Source: Magnolia sinica
Taxonomy: Eukaryota > Streptophyta > Magnoliopsida > Magnoliales > Magnoliaceae
Assembly: GCF_029962835.1 (NCBI RefSeq)
Contig: NC_080588.1
Coordinates: 47,537,001 to 47,601,000, forward strand
Direction of reading: 5' to 3'
Length of the DNA: 64,000 bases
Each line of letters starts with the position of its first letter. Within the stretch, counting starts at the first letter, position 1. Below are positions 12,061-23,401 of this stretch, one piece after another. A program made the position numbers and the translations under genes. Under the pieces are notes generated by a model. It did not search any database and was not told the DNA's origin. It worked only from the letters and a program-made list of their open reading frames with translations.

Positions 12061-12534
12061 AAATAAATATATTTAAAAGTATCTAGATACCTGGGGATGG
12101 CCTCCCATATTTGTATTGTTGGTTACTCATCCCTTTGTCTACAAGCCACAATCGACTAACCAATTTCTATCGCTACCTGTACTCTGAAACTAACACAAAT
12201 ATAACTGGGAAACAATATAAAGAATAAGAAAAAATGAATTTACCAGTACACATCACTAAATGTTTCCCTTTAAGGAGGTGATATTATATCTTTAATAGCC
12301 ACAACCTGTATGACAGAGAAAAATGCAACCGATACAGTCTGTTACAATTCAAAGGAGAAAAAAGATTTGTGGCTGCACTAATATTCTAGTACATTACGAA
12401 CGGCTGCCTACGTACCTAAAAAGTCAGATTGGGATCAAGCCACTACATAGTTCTTTTTAATTAACCAAGTTACTAAAGGTCATAAATTTCATATTTAACA
12501 AAGTATCATTGAGCGTCGTCTCAAATCGTTTTTG
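12061..12534 (-). other. Intron-like stretch with one possible exon (12091-12176)
   Basis: AT-rich sequence without a long open frame. On the minus strand, 12091-12176 is bounded by an acceptor-like TACAG and a donor-like CAG|GTATCT, and one of its frames reads 'DKGMSNQQYKYGRPSP'. That is weak support for an exon of the same chimeric gene as the KIN-7 exons. The rest shows nothing recognisable. Confidence 0.25.
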
Positions 12535-12866
12535 GTTGAGATTTGAGAATAGGTTTAGGTAAAGGTTATAAGTTTAGGTTATAGGTTAAGGTTTAGGTTT
12601 AGGTTTAGGTTATAGGTTATAGGTTAAGGTTTAGGTTAGGTTTTAAGTTTAGGTTAAGGTTATAGGTTTAGGTTATAAGTGTAGGTTGTAGGTTTAGGTT
12701 TAGGTTTAGGTTAGGTTATAGGTTAAGGTTTAGGGAATTGAGAATAGGTGTAGGTTTAGGTTTAGGAAATCAGGTTCGGGTTTAGGTTTAGGTTTAGGTT
12801 ATAGGTTTTAGGATTTGAGAATAAGTTTAGGTTAGGGTGTAGGTTAAGGTTTAGGTTATACGTATA
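12535..12866 (+). repeat. Short TTTAGG-type array inside the chimeric gene
   Basis: A 330-bp patch of 'ggtttaggttataggtt' sequence, same orientation as arrays A1/A2 and including an 'aaatcaggttcggg' block. It lies between the tandem cassette and the KIN-7 exons, in what would be an intron of the minus-strand gene. Confidence 0.85.
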
Positions 12867-12969
12867 GATTTACCAAACACATGTAATCTAGTTTGCAACT
12901 GATTGTACTAAGGATCATAGACAAATAGATCGACAAAATGATAATAAAAGAGATAAGTAAGTTATTTAC

Positions 12970-13634
12970 CTTATCAAAGGACTCCCAGCGATTTGCAGGA
13001 AATGACTGTTCACCGCTGCACAACTAAGCAAAAAATAAAATAAAATGAAATAGTGACAATAAGAGAACGGTGAACTATTTGGAAAGTGCTCTAACAATTA
13101 TTATGTTAAGAACAATCATAATAAAAGACTTCAAGATTCTATTCCAATCTTTTGCTGATATCAAACCTGGGAAGAGTTCCTATCATGATCTGAATAAGTG
13201 ACAAGACTACTAAGATTGTCTATTTTCATTTGTTGCTCCTTAATACGCAGATCCCACTCCATATGTGATTTTCTCTCTTCCTCAAGCTCCATGGCAAGCT
13301 TTTCACATTCTAGTTCATACTAATAATCAAAACAAGGGAAAGTAAACACATGGAAACCATAAAATATATAAAAATAAATAAATAAACAATTCAAAGTGTA
13401 AATGGTAACAAGTTTTAGACGAGAACAAATATTACTTTTATCCTTCCGCAGTTTCAAGATCTCTTGCTCCAGCACCTCTGAATGAGAACCCTGCACTCAA
13501 AAATTCTCATGTACATTAAGGCTGGAGCTACTAGTAGGTTACATAAAAAGCAGATGCAGAATCACCTGAAGTTGACTACGCGGTTCTTCTATCTCTAGCT
13601 TTTGCCGCTTCAGTAGGGCTGCATTCGATAAAAT
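12970..13634 (-). pseudogene. KIN-7 kinesin fragment (coiled-coil exons), captured
   Basis: Four minus-strand exons with GT-AG borders can be placed at 13566-13634, 13436-13490, 13167-13319 and 12970-13015. They read 'ALLKRQKLEIEEPRSQLQ', 'GSHSEVLEQEILKLRKDK', then 'YELECEKLAMELEEERKSHM' continuing to 'IDNLSSLVTYSDHDRNSSQ', and finally 'GEQSFPANRWESFDK'. This is the neck and first coiled coil after the motor domain of plant KIN-7 (CENP-E-like, microtubule plus-end-directed) kinesins. The motor domain with its P-loop is absent. A normal KIN-7 protein is several hundred residues or more; here about 105 remain. The frame is open in all four exons, so decay is recent or slight. It lies between the start exon at 14491-14578 and the cassette at 11534-12060, on the same strand, as expected of a chimeric gene. 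Assignment to family is confident; the exact member is not. Confidence 0.8.
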
Positions 13635-14199
13635 CTATGGAAAAAACCATTCAGGGTTAGAAGAACATGAAAAAAAGAAGAAGATATAATTAAAAAGCAA
13701 AAGGGAACTAAATTCAACTAATCAATTAAGAGAAAACTTACAAAGGGTTTGTTTAATCGTAAGAAGACAATAGAAGTTTTAATGTGATGACAAATCAAAA
13801 CAGGTTCTTTTTAAATAAGGTATAAGGCTGATAATGAAGGGCTTTTCAGATATATCTCAAAATGTAGACATCATTTATGCTTCCATAAATGCATTTTTGG
13901 GGAAATGGGGCCACACAGTGCATCCATAAAAAATGTGGATGGAGTGATGCACTTAATGCACCCATCCACACACAAAAAAGTGTTTCAAAATGAGGACTAA
14001 ATGGAAATGGCTTGAACCCGTTATCATCTCATTGTCATTTGAGGGTGGACAGGCTGTCCAGTTCATGCTTTGCAATGTTCAGAACAAGCCCTAAACATAA
14101 TGTCGTGTAGAGATATGAGATGCCTAAAGCATTAACACTTGATGAAAGTATCAAGAAAGCTAATCATATTTCAAGAACAACATGATCAAGAAAGCTAAA

Positions 14200-14442
14200 A
14201 TCCCTAAATATGTAAGCCCTAAAATCCTTAAAATCCCCAAATCTATAAGCCCTAAAATCCCTAAAATCTGTAAGCCCTAAAATCCCCAAATCTGTAAGCC
14301 CTAAAATCCCTAAATCTGTAAGCCCTAAAATCCCTAAATCTGTAAGCCCTAAAATCCCTAAAATCTGTAAGCCCTAAAATCCCCAAATCTGTAAGCCCTA
14401 AATCCCCAAATCTGTAAGCCCTAAAATTCCCAAATCGAAAGG
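14200..14442 (-). repeat. Tandem 'ccctaaatctgtaagc' tract
   Basis: About ten copies of a 20-25 bp unit close to 'taagccctaaaatccctaaa'. It is a C-rich-strand relative of the TTTAGG arrays and sits just inside the putative first intron of the minus-strand gene. The counterpart in the CACTA element is the 'ctaaatcccc' tract at 37325-37405. Confidence 0.9.
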
Positions 14443-14490
14443 GGAAGTGAGATAGACAGAGATGAAGGAAGAGAGATCGAGAGAGAGTAC

Positions 14491-14578
14491 CTTCGATTTG
14501 ATGGTAGCTGTTGTTGACAATGAGGGACGAGCAGCCTCTTGTGATGGTAGCTATTGTTGATGGAGGTTGGGCGGCCAT
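14491..14578 (-). CDS. Putative first exon of the KIN-7 chimeric gene
   Basis: On the minus strand an ATG at 14578 opens a frame 'MAAQPPSTIATITRGCSSLI' running to 'NNSYHQIE', followed at 14490 by a donor-like CGAAG|GTACTC. The ATG context (GC ATG GCC) is good for plants, and a CT-rich stretch typical of a plant leader lies upstream (14640-14870). The ATG at 14606 is an alternative start in another frame. The peptide matches nothing I know. Joining to the KIN-7 exons is inferred from strand, order and splice-site-like borders; no transcript evidence exists here. Confidence 0.4.
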
Positions 14579-14599
14579 GCATTAGGATGAGATCCGCTG

Positions 14600-14871
14600 C
14601 TACCACTGATGGGGAAGACTATAGACATCATCGGTGGATGATGGGTTAGGGTTTGGAGTAGAAAGAGGAGAGCGAGAGAGAGAGGAGAGGAGGACGGGGA
14701 TTAGCTACTGATAGGTTGAGAGATGGGGACACGGATTAGCTGCTAACAGGTTGAGAGAGAGAGAGAGGGAGAAGAGGAGGGTGAGAGAGAGAGGGAGAAG
14801 AGGAGGGTGAGAGAGAGAGGAGAGCTACCGATGAGAGAGAGAGAGAGAGAGAGAGAGAGCGGATTGTGTAC
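14600..14871 (-). promoter_or_regulatory. CT-rich leader / promoter-proximal region of chimeric gene A
   Basis: Read on the minus strand this is (CT)n-rich sequence with 'aaaccctaaccc' (telo-box-like AAACCCTAA) at about 14643-14656 upstream of the ATG at 14578. Pyrimidine-rich leaders and telo-box motifs are common near plant transcription starts. A closely similar arrangement occurs at 37427-37850. No TATA box was identified with confidence. Confidence 0.4.
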
Positions 14872-15721
14872 TGAGTTACTCAGTACGCTTTCATCGTACT
14901 GAGTAAACTCAGTTGGGCCCACCATGAATTTATGTGGTTTATCCACATCGTCCATCCATTTTTAATGCTAATTTTAGGTGTTGATCCCAAAATTGAAGTA
15001 GATCCAAGGCTCAAGTGGACCATTACATAGGAAACGGTGTGGAATAGTGATTTCCACTGTTGAAACCTTCCTAGGGTCTAAAGTAATTTTTATTTTTCAT
15101 TCAACCTGTTAATATGATCACAAAGACATGGATGAAGAGAAAGCACAAACATCAGCTTGATCCAAAACTTCTTTGGCCTCCAAAAAATTTTCAATGGTAG
15201 ATGTTCAATCAAACCGTTTCCTGTGTTGTGGTCCACTTGAGATTTTAATTTTCTTCATTTTTGGGATCACGCCCTAAAATTATCCGTTAACATAGATTAA
15301 CGGAGTGGATAAAATAAATAAATAACAAGTTCTCATGAGGTCAATAAGTTGGGTCACAATTTTGACCAAAATATTTGGCCCATTTTACATGTCTGGTCCA
15401 TTCACTCTATTTTATTGATAATTACCCTCAAATTGACTAGTTACTCGCCCCGATCATGCTACATATGAGAGAGATATTGGGCAAACAAGATTGATCAACG
15501 ATTTGAGTGAATTTTGATTTAAACATCTAAAGTTATTTACTTTTCAATCTGGACCGATCAGATTGTCCAAAAATGGTTAAAGGTTGTTCATAATATCAAA
15601 AATATAGGAATGAATAGAAAACACAAACATCGGCTTGATCCAAAACTTCTATGGCCTCCAAGAAATTTTAAATGGTATGGACCCCACAGAGTTTACTTTG
15701 GTAAAAGTAACGAGTAACTCA
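14872..15721. mobile_element. MITE-like element with degenerate terminal inverted repeats
   Basis: The left end 'gagttactcagtacgc...aaactcagttgggccc' is matched in inverse orientation at the right end by 'ggaccccacagagttta...cgagtaactc'. The body contains the recurring 'gggcccaccatga...atcgtccatcca' and 'cttgatccaaaacttct.tggcctcca' phrases of a family found many times in the window. The latter phrase occurs twice (about 15158 and 15635), so part is duplicated. No coding capacity. The target duplication was not resolved. Confidence 0.6.
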
Positions 15722-16480
15722 CCTAAATGTAGTAGAGAAGGGTTTCCTTAAAACATTCATAATCATATACTGGGCCTGCCTGAATGTGATTCACATATCC
15801 AACCCACTCATTATGTGTGTCCCACTTGGATGAGGGATATCAGACCAAGTTTCAACCGCATCCATGTCTGTATTAACTTATAAACAGATCGGATCTCAAA
15901 TAAACATCGCGGCGGGTCCTAAGAAGGTTTCAATAGTGGGTGTAACTATCCCACTCTTTTCTATTGTGGGTCCACTTGAACTTTGGATCTACCCCGTCAA
16001 TCAGATGCACTATTCCATGGTGGGCCACGAGCTTAAAAATAAAGTCAATCCATGACTTGGGTGGGCCACACCACATACTATAGTTGAGAGGGTTACCCTC
16101 CCATTAAAACATTCATAATCATTTATTGGGCCCACCTAGATGTGGTTCATAGATCTAACCCATTCATTATGTGTGTCCCACTTGGATGAGGAGTCAGACC
16201 AAGCTTCATACACATCCAAAACTCATGTGGGACCCACCAAATTCTTTTATATGTTTTAGGGATGTCTTCACATAGTTTTAGATGCTATGGCCCACCTGAG
16301 TTTCGTATATGACTGATTTTTGGACTTAAAGGGGATACATCAAATGCATGGTGTTGATGTTCTACACACATCATGGTGGGGCGCACACATATTAACCTCA
16401 TGGGAAGTTCCCATGAGGTGACCTTATAGTACCATTTTACTATTTTAGGTAACTCCTTCATGGGTGTTACTCTAACCGTG
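15722..16480. repeat. MITE-derived sequence with a ~100-bp direct repeat
   Basis: A segment beginning 'aaaacattcataatcat' and ending 'cttggatgagg..atcagaccaag' occurs at about 15751-15848 and again at 16107-16202, about 355 bp apart. The surroundings carry 'gtgggcccacc' phrases of the same dispersed family. Short open frames here are unconvincing; no gene is seen. Confidence 0.6.
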
Positions 16481-16540
16481 TAGGGCCCACCTTGATATTT
16501 TTTATGTATATCGACACCGTCCATATATTTTTCCATTATA
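16480..16540 (+). repeat. Left part of a MITE split by the CACTA element
   Basis: The phrase 'gggcccaccttgat...accgtccatatatttttcc' is the usual start of the dispersed MITE family. It breaks off at the CACTA end at 16541 and resumes at 38316 with 'attttaggatgtgat...', which is how other copies continue (compare 14945-15000). This places the CACTA insertion inside a pre-existing repeat. Confidence 0.65.
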
Positions 16541-16865
16541 CACTACCAAAAAAAGGGGCAAAGGCTACAGATAAAATCCGTAGCCATAGACCTATGGCTA
16601 CGGTTTTAGTCCGTAGCTAGTCCGTAACACGACCGTCATCGTAGGTACCATAACAATAGGTCTGGAACCTATGGCTACGGATTTAATCCATAGCTATAGG
16701 TTCAGTAGCTATAGATATAATCCGTAGCAATTATATCTATAGCAAAAACTTCAAATAGCTACGGATATTATTTGTAGCTGAAAGTCCGTAGCAATATGCC
16801 AAAATTGATAAGGCTACACCTGTCTGATTAGTGGCTACGGTCAATATCCGTAGCTATTTTGTACA
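16541..16865. repeat. CACTA 5' subterminal repeats
   Basis: Roughly fifteen copies of 'gctacggat' and variants ('gctatagat', 'atccgtagc') in alternating orientation, able to form hairpins. In CACTA elements such repeats bind the element-encoded TnpA-like protein (family knowledge). Confidence 0.85.
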
Positions 16866-16869
16866 TTAA

Positions 16870-17296
16870 AAAATTAAATCATTTGTTCATTCAGTTACCA
16901 CCTGTATAATCATTCATTCATTCAATTACAATCATTCATTCATTCAATTACAATCCTTCATTCAATCAATTACATCATTCATTCATTTAATTACGATCCT
17001 TCATTCAATCAATTACAATTACAATCAATTATAGTTACAATTACAATAATGCTGAAAATACAAATCTTTAGCTTCATTAGAGAAATGTGCTCGACTTCAC
17101 CCTGAAATTTCAATAACTTCGTATATTCCATCATCCTTCAAACAGTTATGTCATTCATAAATTAGAATGCCCATTGGGGAAAAGAAAGACAATGAAAGAA
17201 GTGCATCACGTATAACCACTTTTTTTTTTTCTTAATGAATTAAAAAAAAACTCAAAGATGAATGAAATTGACATAAACGAAATGGTCTCACCATAT
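16870..17296. repeat. Short 'cattcattcaattacaat' repeats and unassigned sequence
   Basis: 16890-17050 is built from imperfect 'cattcattcaattacaat' units. 17050-17296 is AT-rich with no open frame or motif that I recognise, and runs directly into the TTTAGG array. Confidence 0.7.
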
Positions 17297-20200
17297 GATT
17301 CTAGGTTTTGGTTTAGGTTTAGGTTATAGGTTTAGGTTAAGGTTAGGCTATAGGTTATAATTAAGTTTAGGTTATAGGTTATAGGTTATAGGTTTTGGTT
17401 TAGGTTTAGGTTAAGGTTGAGGTTTAGGATATAGGTTATAGCTTTTGGGAACTTGATTATAGGTTAAAGTTTAGGTTTAGGAAATCGGGTTCGGGTTTAG
17501 GATTGGGTTTTCAAGTTTAGGTTTAGGTTAAGGAGTTGAGATTAGGATTAGGTGTAGGTTTGAGTTTAAGGATTTGAGAATACATTTAGGTTTTAAGTTT
17601 AGGTTTAAGTTAAAGGTTTAGGGAAAGGTTATAAGTTTAGGTTAGGTTTAGGTTTAGGTTATAGGTTATATCTTTAGAGAATTGAGAATGGGTTATAGTT
17701 TAGGTTTAGAAAATCGGGTTCAGGTTCGGGATTGGGTTTAAGTTTGGGTTTTCAAGTTTAGGTTTAGGTTTAGGTTAGGGAGTTGAGATTAGGATTAGGT
17801 GTAGGTTTAGGTTTAGGGAATTGAGTTTAGGTTATAGGTTTAGGGAGAGGTTAGGTTTAGGTTATAGGTTTTGGGATTTGGGAATAGTTTTAGGTTATAA
17901 GTATAGGTTTAGGTTAGGTTATAGGTTAAGGTTTAGGGATTTGAGTTTAGGTTATAGGATTAGGTTACGGTTTAGGTTTAGGTTATAGGTTTTGGGATTT
18001 GAGAATGAGTTCGTGTTTAGGTTATAGGTTTTAGTTTTGGTTTAGGTTATAGGTTTTTGGATTTGAGAATGGGTTCGGGTTTAGGTTATAGGTTTTGGTT
18101 TTGGTTTATGTTATAGGTTTTGATTTAGGTTATAGGTTATAGGTTTATGTTAAGGTTTAGGTTTAGGTTAAAGGTTTTGGGATTTGAGAATGAGTTCAAG
18201 TTTAGGTTATAGGTTTTGGTTTTGGTTTAGGTTATAGGTTTTGGTTTAGGTTATAGGTTTAGATTTAGGTTATAGGTTTTGGGATTTGAGAATGGGTTCG
18301 GGCTTAGGTTATAGGTTTTGGTTTTGGTTTAGGTTATAGGTTTTGGTTTAGGTTATAGGTTATAGGTTTAGGTTAAGGTTTAGGTTTACGTTATAGGTTT
18401 TGGGATTTGAGAATGGGTTCGGGTTTAGGTTATAGGTTTTGGTTTAGGTTATAGGTTTTGAGATTTGAGAATGGGTTCGGGTTTAGGTTATAAGTTTTGG
18501 TTTTGGTTTTGGTTTAGGCTATAGGTTTTTGGATTTGTGAATGGGTTATGGTTTAGGTTTAGAAAATCGGGTTCAGGTTCGGAATTGGGTTTAAGTTTGG
18601 GTTTTCAAGTTTAGGTTTAGGTTTAGGTTAGGAAGTTGAGATTAGGATTAGGTGTAGGTTTAGGTTTAGGGAATTGAGTTTAGGTTATAGGTTTAGGGAA
18701 AGGTTAGGTTTAGGTAATAGGTTTTGGAATTTGGAAATAGTTTTAGGTTATAAGTATAGGTTTAGGTTAGGTTATAGATTAAGGTTTAGGGATTTGAGTT
18801 TAGGTTTAGGTCTATGTTTAGGTTTAGGGAAAGGTTAGGTTTAGGTTATAGGTTTTGTGATTTGAGAATAGTTTTAGGTTATAAGTATAGGTTTAGGTTA
18901 GGTTATAAGTTAAGGTTTAGGGATTTCAGTTTAGGTTATAGGATTAGGTTTAGGTTTAGGTTTAGGGATTTGAGTTAAGGTTATAGGTTTAGGTTTAGGT
19001 TTTAGGTTTAGGTTTAGGTTTAGGTTTGGGTTTTGGGATTTGAAAATGGGTTCGGGTTTAGGTTATAGGTTTTGGTTTCGGTTTAAGTTATAGGTTTTGG
19101 GATTTGATAATGGGTTCGGGTTTAGGTTATAGGTTATAGGTTTTGGTTTTGGTTTAGGTTATAGGTTTTGATTTAGGTTATAGGTTAACGGTTTAGGTTA
19201 AGGTTTAGGTTTAGCTTATAGGTATATGGATTTGAGAATGAGTTCGGGTTTAGGCTATAGGTTTTGGCTTTGGTTTAGGTTATAGGTTTGGTTTAGGTTA
19301 TAGGTTATAGGTTTAGGTTTAGGTTTAGGTTATAGGATTTGAGAATGAGTTCGGGTTTAGGATATAGGTTTTGGTTTTGGTTTAGGTTATATGTTTTGAT
19401 TTAGGTTATAGGTTATAGGTTTAGGTTTTAGGTTTTGATTTTGGTTTTGATTTAGGTTATAGGTTATAGGTTTTGGTTAAGGTTTAGGGAAAGGTAATAG
19501 GTTTTGATTTAGGTTATAGGTTATAGGTTTAGGTTTTAGGTTTAGATTTTGGTTTTGATTTAGGTTATAGGTTATGGGTTTAGGTTAAGGTTTAGGTTTA
19601 GGTTTAGGTTTAGGTTATAGGTTTTGGGATTTGAGAATGGGTTCAGGTTTAGGTTATAGGTTTTGGTTATAGGTTAAGGTTTAGGTTTAGGTTTAGGTTT
19701 AGGTTATAGGTTTAGGGATTTGAGAATGGGTTCCGGTTTAGGTTATAGGTTTTGGTTATAGGTTATAGGTTTAGGTTAAGGTTTAGGTTTAGGTTAAAGG
19801 TTTTGGGATTTGAGAATGAGTTCAAGTTTAAGTTATAGGTTTTGGTTATAGGTTTTGGTTTTGGTTATAGCTTTAGGTTTAGGTTATAGGTTTTGGGATT
19901 TGAGAATGGGTTCGGGCTTAGGTTATAGGTTTTGGTTTTGGTTTAGGTTATAGGTTTTGGTTTAGGTTATAGGTTATAGGTTTAGGTTAAGGTTTAGGTT
20001 TACGTTATAGGTTTTGGGATTTGAGAATGGGTTCAGGTTTAGGTTATATGTTTTGGTTTAGGTTATAGGTTTTGGGATTTGAGAATGGGTTCGGATTTAG
20101 GTTATAAGTTTTGGTTTTGGTTTAGGTTTAGGCTATAGGTTTTTGGATTTGAGAATGGGTTATGGTTTAGGTTTAGGAAATTGGGTTCATGTTTGGGATT

Positions 20201-23200
20201 GGGTTTTAGTTTGGGTTTTCAAGTTTAGGTTTAGGTTTAGGTTAGGGAGTTAAGATTAGGATTAGGTGTAGGTTTAGGTTTGGGGAATTGAGTTTAGGTT
20301 ATAGGTTTAAGGAAAGGTTAGGTTTAGGTTATAGGTTTTGGGATTTGGGAATAGTTTTAGGTTATAAGTATAGGTTTAGGTTAGGTTATAGGTTAAGGTT
20401 TAGGGATTTGAGTTTAGGTTTAGGTCTAGGTTTAGGTTTAGGGAATTGAGTTTAGGTTGTAGGTTTAGGGAAAGGTTAGGTTTAGGTTATAGGTTTTGAG
20501 ATTTGAGAATAGTTTTAGGTTATAAGTATAGGTTTAGGTTAGGTTATAAGTTAAGGTTTAGGGATTTGAGTTTAGGTTATAGGATTAGGTTTAGGTTTAG
20601 GTTTAGGGATTTGAGTTTAGGTTATAGGTTTAGGTTTAGGTTTTAGGTTTAGGTTTAGGTTTAGGTTTGGGTTTTGGGATTTGAGAATGGGTTCGGGTTT
20701 AGGTTATAGGTTTTGGTTTCGGTTTAGGTTATAGGTTTTGGGATTTGATAATGGGTTCGGGTCTAGGTTATAGGTTATAGGTTTTAGTTTTGGTTTAAGG
20801 TTATAGGTTTTGATTTAGGTTATAGGTTAACGGTTTAGGTTAAGGTTTAGGTTTAGCTTATAGGTTTTTTAGATTTAAGAATGGGTTTAGGTTTAGGCTA
20901 TAGGTTTTGGTTTTGGTTTAGGTTATAGGTTTTGATTTAGGTTATAAGTTTTAGGTTTAGGTTATAGGTTATAGGATTTGAGAATGTGTTCGGGTTTAGG
21001 ATATAGGTTTTGATTTTAGTTTTAATTATATGTTTTGATTTGGGTTATAGGTTATAGGTTTAGGTTTTAGGTTTTGGTTTTGGTTTTGATTTAGGTTATA
21101 GGTTATAGGTTTAGGTTAAGGTTTAGAGAAAGGTAATAGGTTTTGATTTAGGTTATAGGTTATAGGTTTAGGTTTAGGTTTTGATTTATGTTATAGGTTA
21201 TAGGTTTAGGTTAAGGTTTAGGTTTAGGTTATAGGTTTTGGGATTTGAGAATGGGTTCGGGTTTAGGTTATAGGTTTTGGTTATGGGTTATAGGTTTAGA
21301 TTAAGGTTTAGGTTTAGGTTATAAGTTTTGGGATTTGAGAATGGGTTCGAGTTTAGGTTATAGGTTTTGGTTTTGGTTTAGGTTATAGGTTTTGGGATTT
21401 GAGAATGGGTTCGGGTTTAGGTTATAAGTTTTGGTTTTGGTTTAGGTTTAGGTTATAGGTTTTTGGATTTGAGAATGGGTTATGGTTTAGGTTTAGGAAA
21501 TCGGGTTCAGGTTCGGGATTGGGTTTAAGTTTGGATTTTCAAGTTTAGGTTTGGGTTTAGGTTAGGGAGTTGAGATTAGGATTAGGTGTAGGTTTAGCTT
21601 TAGGGAATTGAGTTTAGCTTATAGGTTTAGGTTATAGGTTTTGGGATTTGGGAATAGTTTTAGGTTATAAGTATAGGTTTAGGTTAGGTTATAGGTTAAG
21701 GTTTAGGGATTTGAGTTTAGGTTTAGGTCTAGGTTTAGGTTTAGGGAATTGAGTTTAGCTTATAGGTTTAGGGAAAGGTTAGGTTTAGGTTATAGGTTTT
21801 GGGATTTGGGAATAGTTTTAGGTTATAAGTATAGGTTTAGGTTAGGTTATAAGTTAAGGTTTAGGGATTTGAGTTTAGGTTATAGGATTAGGTTTAGGTA
21901 TTTGAGTTTATGTTATAGGTTTAGGTTTAGGTTTTAGGTTTAGGTTTAGGTTTAGGTTTGGGTTTTGGGATTTGAGAATGGGTTCGGGTTTAGATTATAG
22001 GTTTTGGTTTTGGTTTAGGTTATAGGTTTTGGGATTTGATAATGGGTTCAGGTTTAGGTTATAGGTTTGGTTTTGGTTTAGGTTATAGGTTTTGATTTAA
22101 GTTATAGGTTAATGGTTTAGGTTAAGGTTTAGGTTTAGGTTATATGTTTTTGGATTTGAGAATGAGTTCGGGTTTAGGTTATAAGTTTTGGTTTTGGTTT
22201 AGGTTTAGGTTTAGGTTATAGGTTTTTGGATTTGAGAATGGGTTATGGTTTAGGTTTAGGAAATTGGTTTCAGGTTCGGGATTGAGTTTAAGTTTGGGTT
22301 TTCAAGTTTAGGTTTAGGTTTAGGTTAAAGAGTTGAGATTAGGATTAGGTGTAGGTTTAGGTTTCGGGAATTGAGTTTAGGTTATAGGTTTAGGGAAAGG
22401 TTAGGTTTAGGTTATAGGTTTTGGGATTTGGGAATAGTTTTAGGTTACAAGTATAGGTTAAAGTTAGGTTATAGGTTAAGGTTTAGGGATTTGAGTTTAG
22501 GCTATAGGTTTAGGTTTAGGGAATTGAGTTTAGGTTATAGGTTTAGGGAAAGGTTAGGTTTACGTGATAGGTTTTGGGATTTGAGAATAGTTTTAGGTTA
22601 TGAGTATAGGTTAGGTTAGGTTAATAGGTTAAGGTTTAAGGATTTGAGTTTAGGTTATAGGATTAGGTTACGGTTTAGGTTTATGTTATAGGTTTTGGGA
22701 TTTGAGAATGTGTTTGGGTTTAGGTTATAGGTTTTGGTTTTGGTTTAGGTTTAGGTTATAGGTTTTGGTTTAGGTTATAGGTTTAGGTTATAGGTTTTTG
22801 GATTTGAGAATGGGTTCAGGTTTAGGTTATAGGTTTTGGTTTTGGTTTAGGTTATAGGTTTTGATTTAGGTTATAGGTTATAGGTTATAGGTTTATGTTA
22901 AGGTTTAGGTTTAGGTTAAAGGTTTTGGAATTTGAGAATGAGTTCAAGTTTAGGTTATAGGTTTTGGTTTTGGTTTAGGTTATAGGTTTTGGTTTAGGTT
23001 ATAGGTTTAGGTTTATGTTATAAGTTTTGGGATTTGAGAATGGGTTCGGGTTTAGGTTATAGGTTTTGGTTTAAGTTATAGGTTTTGGGATTTGAGAATG
23101 GGTTCGGGTTTAGGTTATATGTTTTGGTTTAGGTTTAGGTTTAGGTTATTGGTTTTTGGATTTGAGTATGGGTTATGGTTCAGGTTTAGGAAATTGAGTT

Positions 23201-23401
23201 CAGGTTCGGGATTGGGTTTAGGTTTAGGTTTTCAAGTTTAGGTTTAGGTTTAGGTTAGGGAGTTAAGATTAGGATTAGGTGTAGGTTTAGGTTTAGGGAA
23301 TTGAGTTTAGGTTATAGGTTTTGTGAAAGGTTAAGTTTGGGTTATAGGTTTTGGATTTGGGAATAGTTTTAGGTTATAAGTATAGGTTTAGGTTAGGTTT
23401 T
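17297..23401 (+). repeat. Degenerate TTTAGG telomere-like array, segment B1
   Basis: 6.1 kb of C-poor plus-strand sequence. It shares the 'gagttgagattaggattaggtg' block with array A but is dominated by a second higher-order type: 'gggatttgagaatgggttcg' followed by 'ggtttaggttataggttttg', repeated dozens of times. Large stretches recur at about 1.2-1.6 kb intervals (compare 18566-19060, 20190-20690, 21510-21960, 22270-22480), so the array grew by segmental duplication. Open frames such as 22371-22619 ('LGYRFRERLGLGYRFWDL') simply mirror the repeat. Confidence 0.92.

Noticed and set aside
21749..22619. Open frames reading 'LGYRFRERLGLGYRF...' in the TTTAGG array
   Set aside because: They repeat only because the DNA repeats, with no start context, splice signals or family likeness.
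17297..23401. CRISPR-like repeat array
   Set aside because: No constant repeat with unique spacers, and the context is a plant nuclear genome.
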